Of a stretch of DNA of 5,006 nt, positions 1 to 5,006 are shown piece by piece (within the stretch, counting starts at the first letter, position 1; every line of letters starts with the position of its first letter). The notes under the pieces are model-generated. The model ran no database searches, was not told where the DNA came from, and worked only from the letters and a program-made list of their open reading frames with translations. Source of the DNA: Oscillospiraceae bacterium (GTDB lineage: Bacteria > Bacillota_A > Clostridia > Oscillospirales > Oscillospiraceae). Made by a program: the position numbers and the translations under genes. Location: positions 1 to 5,006 of the forward strand of contig JAFZOC010000180.1 in assembly GCA_017550765.1 (NCBI GenBank), in the 5' to 3' direction.

Positions 1-17
1 CATGACGATCTCTCCTT
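1..17 (-). promoter_or_regulatory. Ribosome binding site and start codon of a gene leaving the left edge
   Basis: Read on the minus strand, an ATG occupies the first three bases of the window and is preceded, after an 8-base spacer, by AAGGAG (12-17) inside a purine-rich stretch. Spacing and sequence are those of a strong Shine-Dalgarno site, so a minus-strand gene very probably begins here and runs out of the window. Nothing can be said about its product. About 40 bases upstream, TATAAG (57-62, minus strand) resembles a -10 box, but I find no convincing -35 partner. Confidence 0.6.
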
Positions 18-81
18 TTTTTCTTTTCTCTGAACTCCTGATCTCGTATGCTAGATCTTATACACCGAACGCAACTGCCCG

Positions 82-253
82 TTACTGCTGGCTCTCTTTA
101 TCAAAACGGCACGATCTATCCAGACAGATCTTGCTGATACGGAGCGCAGTCAGAAGCGCTTCGTAGATCGCGGGCGTCCTGGTCCTCATTGCCCTTGTCC
201 TTCCAGCGGTGATAGAACTGCCGCGCGGCCTCGCGCTGCTGTACGTCGGTCAT
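82..253 (-). pseudogene. Relic of the N-terminus of an MmeI/YeeA-like DNA methyltransferase
   Basis: An ATG at 253 on the minus strand opens a 45-codon frame ending in TAG at 116-118. Its first part reads REAARQFYHRWKDKGNEDQD. From memory this matches the opening of MmeI/YeeA-type DNA methyltransferases, a helix with the pattern aa-x-F-x-x-x-W-x-x-k-G-x-E-x-q-d that is normally followed by an FW-x-x-LL segment. Here the frame instead degenerates and stops. A shift of one base near 173-175 gives an alternative continuation containing IYEALLTALRIS, which roughly fits the expected hydrophobic helix, and ends in TAA at 82-84. Intact family members are many hundreds of residues long, so this is a stump. 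No good ribosome binding site precedes the ATG. The frame is also open upstream, back to the stop of the lipoprotein gene. A small orphan protein is the alternative reading. Confidence 0.45.
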
Positions 254-301
254 GCCCCGGCGCCGCCTCTCTCGTCCGTCCTGCTCTGTGGCGGGATCGT
301 C

Positions 302-1771
302 TCAGTTCGTCGCGATCGCCCGCAGCCCCACCGGTCCAACGGGATCGTCCACCACGGTGATCCGCAGGTGGATCCCCTTGGCCACATAGGTCCAGTAACC
401 GGAGTACTCGGTCACATCCAGGGTGATGAGGATATCATAGCTCCCGTCGGGGTTGACATAGGCGCCGTCCACCACGATGTTGTCCGGCTCCGTTTTCCAG
501 GTGTTGACCCAGAGCCGGTCCATCAGAGCCAGCTCCGCCCGGTAGCGCAGTTCGCTCTCCGGCTTCGTGAAAGCTACGAATTCAGGATAGTAGCGGTCGG
601 AGTTCGATGATCCGAAATAGGCATAGTAGGCGCGGGAGAAGATCCATGCGAAGGTATACATGCGTTCCTTCTGCTCATCGGTGCACTCGCCTACATACTC
701 CCGCTGTTCGCCCAGCGCATTGGCCGGGAGGCGGACCTGATCCGGCACACCCTCCGGTCTCACATAGTCCTCGGGAAGGGCCTCCACCAGCCAGGCATCC
801 GGCAGATAGCGGGTGCCGCCGGCCTTGTTGGCAGAGCGCCCGATCATCTCCCCGTTATACATCATGCAGGTGGAATTGCCGCCGTCCAGATTGGCGGCGT
901 CGACACAGCCGAGCTTATCCGCCATGATGTCGATACAGTCCGCGAAAGTCACGCCGATGCTGTAGCCCTGACGTCCGTCGATGGTGACCAGGACGACAGA
1001 CCCGTCCGCACGCTGCCCGATCGCAGATCTGGCGCCGATGCCGGTCTCCATCTGAGCAGCATCTGCCTTCACGCCCTCAGAGACCAGCCAGGGCCCGAAG
1101 CTGACCGTATCTCGGATCGATACGTTCTTGCAGTCGTTCAGATCGTAGTGCCCGGTCCACATCTGGTCTTTGTCGTCCAGTCCCACGATGGGGCCGTATT
1201 CTTCCCCTTCGAACACGATACCGCGGCTGATGGTGATGCCGCTGGGGGGCCAGCCGTCTCCGATGCCTTTCTCGTCCTTGAAACCGCCGGCATTGATGCC
1301 CGCTACGGCGCCGTACTGCTCCAGCATCATGTCCAGGGTGATCCCCTGCCCGTATGCATTGGGCTCAGGCAGCGCGGTGCCCACGAACACGCGGGACGGA
1401 TCCAGAACGATCAGGGCGTGGACCGTTGAGCCTTTGTAATTGAAGACATAGAGGATGATGCCGTCGCCGTCCTCGTCTACCAGTGTCTCCCAGGACCCGT
1501 CATCCGGGATCTCTTCCGGGGCAGGCTCCTCGACTGGCGCTTCCGCAGGCTCCTCAACGGGCTCCGCCGTCTCCTCCGCGACAGGTCCCTCTGCAGGCTC
1601 CACCGCGGGCTCCGCAGCAGGCTCCGGGCTCGTCTGGTCCGCAGGCTCGACGGGGTCCGGCGCCTGTGTCGCCGCAGGCGGCTGGGGGGGCATGCTGCAG
1701 CCGCAAAGCCCCAGTGTCAGCACAGCTGCCAGCAGCAGCGCGAGCATCCTCATCCAATGTCTGTTCTTCAT
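302..1771 (-). CDS. Lipoprotein with phosphodiester glycosidase (NAGPA-type) domain
   Basis: This 489-residue protein is predicted to be a surface lipoprotein. It has a short basic N-terminus, a hydrophobic segment (residues 8-22) and a lipobox L22-C-G-C25. Residues 28-90 form a Pro/Glu/Ala-rich spacer. The domain from about 95 to 330 is the phosphodiester glycosidase family, related to the animal enzyme that uncovers mannose-6-phosphate tags (NAGPA). Visible family motifs are AGINAGGF (157-164), FGPWLVSEG (225-233), RSAIGQR (248-254), IDGRQ (264-268) and NLDGGNST (294-301); D296 lies in the conserved acidic loop. The natural substrate of bacterial members is mostly unknown; cleavage of a sugar-phosphodiester bond in the envelope or in exopolysaccharide is inferred. 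Residues about 350-489 are an additional alpha+beta segment ending in strand-rich sequence, perhaps NTF2-like, which I cannot assign. The ATG start is supported by AAGGAG 8 bases upstream. No clear promoter or terminator is visible. Confidence 0.9.
   Translation of the reverse strand: MKNRHWMRMLALLLAAVLTLGLCGCSMPPQPPAATQAPDPVEPADQTSPEPAAEPAVEPAEGPVAEETAEPVEEPAEAPVEEPAPEEIPDDGSWETLVDEDGDGIILYVFNYKGSTVHALIVLDPSRVFVGTALPEPNAYGQGITLDMMLEQYGAVAGINAGGFKDEKGIGDGWPPSGITISRGIVFEGEEYGPIVGLDDKDQMWTGHYDLNDCKNVSIRDTVSFGPWLVSEGVKADAAQMETGIGARSAIGQRADGSVVLVTIDGRQGYSIGVTFADCIDIMADKLGCVDAANLDGGNSTCMMYNGEMIGRSANKAGGTRYLPDAWLVEALPEDYVRPEGVPDQVRLPANALGEQREYVGECTDEQKERMYTFAWIFSRAYYAYFGSSNSDRYYPEFVAFTKPESELRYRAELALMDRLWVNTWKTEPDNIVVDGAYVNPDGSYDILITLDVTEYSGYWTYVAKGIHLRITVVDDPVGPVGLRAIATN
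1502..1690 (-). repeat. Pro/Glu/Ala-rich spacer repeat within the lipoprotein gene
   Basis: This stretch encodes residues 28-90, a low-complexity run built from loose PAEPxEEP-like units. At DNA level the octamer GCAGGCTC (plus-strand reading) recurs at irregular spacing. It probably acts as an extended, negatively charged tether holding the enzyme domain away from the lipid anchor. Such codon-level repeats can change length by slippage. Confidence 0.75.
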
Positions 1772-2102
1772 CTGGGTATCTCCTTCATGATAGTCTGTGC
1801 AGGTCTTCCTCTTTTCTCCCGCTCAGCTGTTTTGGTATCACCGTGACGGTCGGATCGCGCAACGCTCTCTGACGTTGCACCGAGCAGCATCGCTCGACCA
1901 AAGCTGCTCTGCCAAGGAGTAAGGCTCTTTGGCCCGACCTTCATTGCGATGAGCATCGGATGAACGGTCGATCGGATCTCCGATCGGTCTCGCGCATCCG
2001 AGCAGCATTATAGCGCATTTGATCGCCGAACGCAATATGGGAGCGGACAGCATGTCGAACATCCGGTCCGCTCCCCATTTCGACGCGCAGATCGCGCCCC
2101 GC
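1772..2102. other. Hairpin-rich intergenic region without a credible gene
   Basis: The gap of about 330 bases lies between two minus-strand genes. Near its left end it carries the lipoprotein ribosome binding site and a purine-rich leader (minus strand, about 1801-1821). From 1840 to 2076 inverted repeats follow one another: ACCG/CGGT (1840-1850), GCAACG/CGTTGC (1859-1878), GAGCAGC/GCTGCTC (1882-1909), GCCAAGGAG/CTCTTTGGC (1911-1933), TTCAT with an inner CGAT and their partners (1940-1964), CGATCGGA/TCCGATCG (1969-1986), and a long hairpin at 2039-2075. The 11-base sequence CCGAGCAGCAT occurs twice, at 1880-1890 and 1998-2008. In two hairpins the mismatched positions are G-U wobbles on the plus strand but A-C mismatches on the minus strand. 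This weakly favours a plus-strand RNA. Short open frames here lack ribosome binding sites and family resemblance. I cannot assign a known RNA class. Confidence 0.5.
2039..2075 (-). terminator. Long hairpin just downstream of the esterase gene, possible terminator
   Basis: A perfect 10-bp stem (GGGAGCGGAC at 2039-2048 with GTCCGCTCCC at 2066-2075) encloses a second 4-bp stem (ATGT/ACAT, 2052-2062), giving a strong rod. It begins 27 bases after the esterase stop codon on the minus strand, where a terminator is expected. However, the sequence after it (ATATTGCG on the minus strand) is not a real U-tract, so it may be a transcript-stabilising 3' hairpin or part of the larger structured region. 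Confidence 0.35.
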
Positions 2103-3341
2103 TCAGAACATCAGCAGCAGCGCATCGTAGAAAGCCGCGGTCCAGTTGAGGAAATCATGTCCGTCTTCCACTTCGAAGAAACGCGCGTTCTCCCCGTCCC
2201 GGATGCGCTCTACGTTCTCGCAGAGATAGTCATAAGCGGCCCGGTGGTCCTCATTGTACTCCCGGACGTCCTTGAGCCCGATGACCGCGATATAGCTGCG
2301 GATCGACAGGTCTTTGAGCTCTTCTCCTTCCAGCTGCCGCTCCAGACCGTCCAGATAGCTGTTGCTGAAGCAGCAGAAGTTGGCTGCCACGTCCAGGCAC
2401 CGGGGCATCCCGATGTAATAGGTATAGATCGATCCGCGGCTCAGGCCGCCGATCGCGATATGGTCCCGGGCGGCCCGGATCTGGTCCGGCTCGCCGCCCT
2501 CCATGTAGGTCGCGTAGTTCCGGGCGATATGGGGCAGCACCACCTCTTCGATCAGCCGCTCGCCATAGACGGGATCTTTGCCCATCCCGTCGTTGTTGAT
2601 CCCCACGACGATGAACGGCGCGCAGAGATGTTCCTCCATCATGTGGTCGTACACCGTGCAGAAGCGGATCGTGCCCTCGGGGGTCCACTCCTCCTTGTCC
2701 GTCCAATCGTCACAGGATCCGCCGTCCCCATGGATCATGACCGCTACGTTGCAGGGCGTCGTGCCGTCATAGCCATAGGGGGTCCAGACCGCGATCTCGT
2801 GGGTCCGGCCGGATCCGCCCGGCAAAGCTTCCCGGATACAGGTACCCTGGTGCTCGGCAGGCTCGAAATAATATCCCGGCAGGCTCACGTCTGTGAGCGG
2901 TGCCTCCCGGCCGCAGCCCTCGCACAGGGCCCGCATGCCGAAACTGTGCCAGCACTGATGTCCGCAAAGCTCGCAGCAGGCCGTCTCGGGGTCGTGCCGC
3001 TCATGGGGACAGGCCCAGCCGCAGGCAAGGCACACGCCCTCCGGAGAAAAGCCGTCCCCATGCCGGCAGGCAGCGCCGCAGCGAAGGCAGCGATGCTCTT
3101 CGTCCCAGCCCTCGTCGTGTGGACAGGGCTCGCCGCAGACCGTGCAGATCCCGCTCCGGCGGTCGAAAGCATGGACATGGGGCGTCGATGCGGGGACATC
3201 CGGCGCGGTCTCCGGCCTTGGAACGTCCCGGCTCTCGCGATAGGCCGCGCCAGCCTGGACCGCGAGGCACACGCCTGCCAGCAGCAGGAGCAGCACGAAG
3301 CACGCGCCGAACACGCGCGCGATGCTCTTTCTTCTGTCCAC
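2103..3341 (-). CDS. Membrane-anchored or secreted esterase (EstD/feruloyl-esterase-like) with five N-terminal Cys/His knuckles
   Basis: The 412-residue product starts at GTG, preceded by purine-rich GGGGAG and AGGAG sequences. A basic N-terminus and hydrophobic segment (about 11-29) form a signal peptide or membrane anchor; there is no proper lipobox. After a Pro-rich linker (38-54) come five tandem units containing C-x2-C-G (residues 55-144; see the repeat entry), likely zinc-binding. Residues about 155-412 are an alpha/beta-hydrolase of the esterase D/XynZ feruloyl-esterase group. It shows HGDGG (204-208, oxyanion region), the nucleophile elbow G299-L-S301-R-G303, a probable acid at D358 and a catalytic His at H395 in VEDGHDFLNW. 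The usual GxSMGG is altered to GLSRGS. Family members cleave ester bonds of plant polysaccharides, siderophores or similar substrates; the substrate here is unknown. It is transcribed divergently from the tspO-like gene, about 130 bases apart, with no clear promoter visible. Confidence 0.87.
   Translation of the reverse strand: MDRRKSIARVFGACFVLLLLLAGVCLAVQAGAAYRESRDVPRPETAPDVPASTPHVHAFDRRSGICTVCGEPCPHDEGWDEEHRCLRCGAACRHGDGFSPEGVCLACGWACPHERHDPETACCELCGHQCWHSFGMRALCEGCGREAPLTDVSLPGYYFEPAEHQGTCIREALPGGSGRTHEIAVWTPYGYDGTTPCNVAVMIHGDGGSCDDWTDKEEWTPEGTIRFCTVYDHMMEEHLCAPFIVVGINNDGMGKDPVYGERLIEEVVLPHIARNYATYMEGGEPDQIRAARDHIAIGGLSRGSIYTYYIGMPRCLDVAANFCCFSNSYLDGLERQLEGEELKDLSIRSYIAVIGLKDVREYNEDHRAAYDYLCENVERIRDGENARFFEVEDGHDFLNWTAAFYDALLLMF
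2910..3179 (-). repeat. Five tandem 19-residue Cys/His knuckles within the esterase gene
   Basis: Residues 55-144 contain C-x2-C-G pairs starting at C66, C85, C104, C123 and C140. The spacing is 19, 19, 19 and 17 residues, i.e. a 57-bp period. The first four units share the pattern H-x(10)-C-x2-C-G-x2-C, and each third Cys (73, 92, 111, 130) is followed by x-H (75, 94, 113, 132). The fifth unit is shortened and lacks the third Cys. The Cys/His spacing suggests a chain of small zinc ribbons or knuckles. Sequence between the cysteines has diverged, so this is an old duplication and not a recent array. Confidence 0.8.
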
Positions 3342-3472
3342 GCTCCTCTCTCCCCTCGTCCGGTCGTTCGTCCGCCGCGATCGACCCTTTTCAAGTTTTT
3401 GCCTCTTCCCTTTCCGCGCTTTGCGTATCTTCCATGGTGCAGGCGCATATCCTAGGCAACGGGTGATGTGAA
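3342..3472. promoter_or_regulatory. Divergent intergenic region between esterase and tspO-like genes
   Basis: This 131-base gap must hold the start signals of two divergent genes. The esterase side has purine-rich GGGGAGAGAGGAG on the minus strand directly before its GTG. The tspO-like side has GGTGATG (3462-3468), which fits the downstream part of the full Shine-Dalgarno complement, shortly before its ATG. T-rich sequence at 3388-3400 and TATCCT at 3448-3453 are weak promoter-like elements, but no well-spaced -35/-10 pair was found on either strand. Confidence 0.4.
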
Positions 3473-3946
3473 ATGAAAACGCGATCCTGGAAGACTTACG
3501 CCGCCTGGATCCTCGGCACCGAAGCGGTGGGCGGCCTCGCGGGCCTGCTGATCCGCAACGGCGTCAAATACTATGAAGCGAATGCCGTCAAGCCTGCGCT
3601 CACGCCGCCGTCCATCGTGTTCCCCATCGCCTGGGGGATCCTGTATGCTCTGATGGGGATCGGCGCAGCGCGGATCGATCTGACGCCGCCCTCGCCGGGA
3701 CGGCGGCGCAGCCTGCGGCTGTATCTGCTGCAGCTGGCCTTCAACTTCTTCTGGAGCATCCTCTTCTTCGCCCTGCGGGCCTATGGGATCTCCTTCCTGT
3801 GGATCGCGGCGCTGTGGGTACTGATCGTGCGGATGTGTCTGTCTTTCTGGGACCAGGACAAGGCGGCCGCCTGGCTGCAGCTGCCCTATCTGCTCTGGGT
3901 CCTCTTCGCGGCCTATCTGAACTTGGGCGTGTGGAAGCTCAACTGA
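3473..3946 (+). CDS. tspO: TspO/MBR family membrane protein
   Basis: The 157-residue product has the usual size of the TspO/peripheral benzodiazepine receptor family and five predicted membrane helices (about 8-27, 47-66, 82-101, 107-124, 133-153). Family signatures are KPALTPPSIVF (40-50, normally KPxWTPP), the W54/LYALMGIGA segment, QLAFNFFWSILFF (87-99, normally QLxLNxxWxxxFF) and LPYLLWVLFAAYLN (137-150), followed by W154 and N157. TspO proteins bind porphyrins and related ligands and have been tied to tetrapyrrole handling, oxidative stress and stress signalling. Which of these applies here cannot be read from sequence. One departure is Ala42 at the position that is usually aromatic in the KPxWTPP loop. 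The ATG is preceded by GGTGATG. The gene is convergent with the next one, only 29 bases away, with no obvious terminator between them. Confidence 0.93.
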   Translation: MKTRSWKTYAAWILGTEAVGGLAGLLIRNGVKYYEANAVKPALTPPSIVFPIAWGILYALMGIGAARIDLTPPSPGRRRSLRLYLLQLAFNFFWSILFFALRAYGISFLWIAALWVLIVRMCLSFWDQDKAAAWLQLPYLLWVLFAAYLNLGVWKLN

Positions 3947-3975
3947 GCTCCCCGCCCAGGTCCAGCCGCAGACGT

Positions 3976-4605
3976 TCAGCCGCTCTTGCGGGCGGCCTTG
4001 TCCCGCCCCACGCCGCAGCCGGGCGAGTCCAGCAGACAGTTGTGGGCGCAGCCGCCGCAGTGGATGTCCCGCCGGGTGATCAGGATCCGCTCCCAGGGGC
4101 GGTAGCGGAAGATCCCCGTGCGCGCCATGGTATAGCCGCGTACTCGAGCCCGGTCCAGCAGATGCTCGGTCAGGATGCAGTCCGCGATGAGGATGCAGTC
4201 CCGCTCCTCCTCGTCCAGGCGGCGGAAGAGCGCCTCCGCCCGCGCTGCGATCTGTTTACGGCTCTCCGGCTGACGGTCGCTGCCGCAGGCTCTCTGGACG
4301 CGGGCCATGGTCCGCCAGAGCCACAGCGGCGCTTCTCCGGACTGCCGGAAAGCGCGCAGCTCCACCGGCGTGAGCAGCGGCTCTTTCCGGAGCTCACCGC
4401 CCGCGACACAGAGCTCCGCTGTCCTCCGGGCAGCGGGCAGAGGCGCGCAGTATACCGTGCGTCCCTCTCCGGAGATCTTTTTCTCCCCTCGGTCGGCAGG
4501 CACTTCCTCCACAGCGCGGCGGGCAGCAGCTTCAAAGGTCTGCGCATCACAGCGTGCCGGCCAAAGGCCCTCCGCCTCGCCGGTGCAGACGATCCAGATC
4601 TTCAT
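3976..4605 (-). CDS. Degenerate histidine-phosphatase-fold protein with cysteine-rich C-terminus
   Basis: This gives 209 residues from the ATG at 4605. An in-frame TTG at 4620 is not the start, because GGAAGGAG, the evident ribosome binding site, lies between the two. The N-terminus MKIWIVCTGEAEGLW follows the first strand and loop of phosphoglycerate-mutase-like phosphatases (MKIxxVRHGET), but Arg-His is replaced by C7-T8. APLPAARRTAEL (54-65) matches SPLxRAxxTAE with the phosphate-binding Arg replaced by Ala58. CILIADCILTEHLL (137-150) matches the strand carrying the second catalytic His, here C143. E82 could be the retained acid. The C-terminus carries C183, C186, C190 and C197 in an HCGGCAHNC...PGC arrangement, likely a metal site. 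The protein is therefore probably not a standard phosphatase; a binding or regulatory role is inferred. It lies just downstream of the TPM-type gene, across an intrinsic terminator. Confidence 0.65.
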   Translation of the reverse strand: MKIWIVCTGEAEGLWPARCDAQTFEAAARRAVEEVPADRGEKKISGEGRTVYCAPLPAARRTAELCVAGGELRKEPLLTPVELRAFRQSGEAPLWLWRTMARVQRACGSDRQPESRKQIAARAEALFRRLDEEERDCILIADCILTEHLLDRARVRGYTMARTGIFRYRPWERILITRRDIHCGGCAHNCLLDSPGCGVGRDKAARKSG

Positions 4606-4618
4606 CTTGTCTCCTTCC

Positions 4619-4649
4619 AAAAAAGAAGCGGCTGATGCCGCTCCTTTTT
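4619..4649 (-). terminator. Intrinsic terminator after the TPM-type gene, symmetric and likely bidirectional
   Basis: On the minus strand a stem AGCGGC/GCCGCT (4627-4642) with a 4-base loop is followed by a run of six T (4624-4619). On the plus strand the same stem is followed by five T (4645-4649). The flanking A and T runs can also pair, extending the stem past one mismatch. It ends the minus-strand gene whose stop is at 4683. The minus-strand T-run directly abuts the GGAAGGAG ribosome binding site of the next gene. Confidence 0.8.
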
Positions 4650-4682
4650 CGTTTGGTCATTGTTCGGTATGTGGACGGAGGG

Positions 4683-5006
4683 TCAGAACTTGCCGCTGCG
4701 GCCGGAGAAACCGCCGCCGGAATGGAAGCTGCTCCCTCCGCTGCTCCCGCGGCCGCCGGAAGAGCTGGTCTGGATGGGGACACGGCTCTCGGTCCTGTTG
4801 ATGAAGCGGTCCTCCCGCACCATCAGGTTGGCGCTGCCGGGGACCACATATTCCTCCGCCGTCGTACGCAGCGTCGCCGACTTCATCTGGCTCTTGAAGC
4901 TCATGCAGACGGCCAGCGCGATCAGGCAGGGCACGCCGATGCCGATGAGGAGCTTGAGCCCCGTGGGCATGCCCCGGCTCGCTCCGGGGGCGTTGTAGCT
5001 GTGATA
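4683..5006 (-). CDS. C-terminal part of a TPM-domain-type membrane protein (partial)
   Basis: The frame is open from the right edge of the window to TGA at 4683-4685 and encodes the last 107 residues; the N-terminal part lies outside. An internal ATG at 4970 is probably not the start, since the frame continues upstream with linker-like sequence (YHSYNAPGASRG). Visible are one membrane helix (about residues 16-36 of the fragment), then KSQMKSATLRTTAEEYV, a stretch with DRFINRTESRVP, and a Gly/Ser tail ending SGGGFSGRSGKF. This order (helix, KSQxKS, YVxxGSxNL, RDxFL, Ser/Gly-rich end) is typical of the cytoplasmic/tail end of Firmicutes TPM-domain (YgcG-like) proteins. The TPM domain itself would be extracytoplasmic and lies off-window. 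The function of these proteins is poorly defined; roles in membrane or protein quality control have been proposed for relatives. Confidence 0.8.
   Translation of the reverse strand, partial: YHSYNAPGASRGMPTGLKLLIGIGVPCLIALAVCMSFKSQMKSATLRTTAEEYVVPGSANLMVREDRFINRTESRVPIQTSSSGGRGSSGGSSFHSGGGFSGRSGKF

Noticed and set aside
1502..1690. Recurring GCAGGCTC units as a CRISPR or binding-site array
   Set aside because: Spacing is irregular, there are no unique spacers, and the units are explained by Glu-Pro-Ala codons of the lipoprotein spacer.
1768..1956. Minus-strand frame of 62 codons whose TGA overlaps the lipoprotein ATG
   Set aside because: The ATGA overlap looks like translational coupling, but there is no ribosome binding site at its start, no family resemblance, and it runs through several hairpins.
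3399..3453. TTGCCT or TTGCGT with TATCCT as a tspO promoter
   Set aside because: Spacings between the candidate boxes are far from 17 bases and the matches are poor.
2019..3455. Plus-strand open frame of 478 codons
   Set aside because: It lies opposite the well-supported esterase gene. It shows no domain motif and exists because GC-rich coding DNA leaves long open frames on the other strand.
3980..3991. CCGC/GCGG hairpin at the end of the phosphatase-like gene as a terminator for the convergent pair
   Set aside because: The stem is only four base pairs, lies within coding sequence and has no T-run on either side.
4606..4620. TTG at 4620 as the start of the phosphatase-like gene
   Set aside because: The GGAAGGAG ribosome binding site falls after the TTG, with proper spacing to the ATG at 4605, and the fold motif begins at that ATG.
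3799..4635. Plus-strand open frame of 278 codons
   Set aside because: It overlaps the end of the tspO-like gene and the whole of the phosphatase-like gene. Its composition is that of an antisense shadow, and it has no recognisable family or convincing start.

Overview
This window is GC-rich bacterial DNA. Most genes have strong AAGGAG-type ribosome binding sites. The gene families point to a high-GC member of the Firmicutes, class Clostridia: a Gram-positive-style lipoprotein with a phosphodiester glycosidase domain, a secreted esterase carrying CxxCGxxC repeats, a short TspO, and a TPM-type membrane protein with a Gly/Ser tail. A gut-type anaerobe is plausible. The lineage is an inference from families, not from a marker gene.

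Layout, left to right. At the left edge a start codon and ribosome binding site on the minus strand mark a gene lying almost wholly outside the window. Next (about 82-253, minus) is a short open frame whose first 25 or so residues look like the start of an MmeI/YeeA-type DNA methyltransferase; the frame then breaks down, so I read it as a relic. A minus-strand lipoprotein with a phosphodiester glycosidase (NAGPA-type) domain fills 302-1771. A 330-bp gap (1772-2102) follows, holding a run of hairpins rather than a gene. Then comes a minus-strand membrane-anchored or secreted esterase (2103-3341) with five Cys/His knuckles before its alpha/beta-hydrolase domain. A divergent tspO-like gene (3473-3946, plus) is next. 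It converges on a minus-strand gene (3976-4605) that looks like a histidine-phosphatase-fold protein without its catalytic residues but with a cysteine-rich tail. An intrinsic terminator separates this from the 3' end of a TPM-domain-type membrane protein gene (4683 to the right edge, minus).

No single pathway links these genes. Three or four products (lipoprotein, esterase, TspO, TPM protein) act at or outside the membrane, so a loose cell-envelope theme is all the context supports. The most unusual items are the five-knuckle esterase, the catalytically dead phosphatase-like protein, the hairpin-rich gap and the methyltransferase relic. I see no tRNA, rRNA, CRISPR array or insertion sequence.
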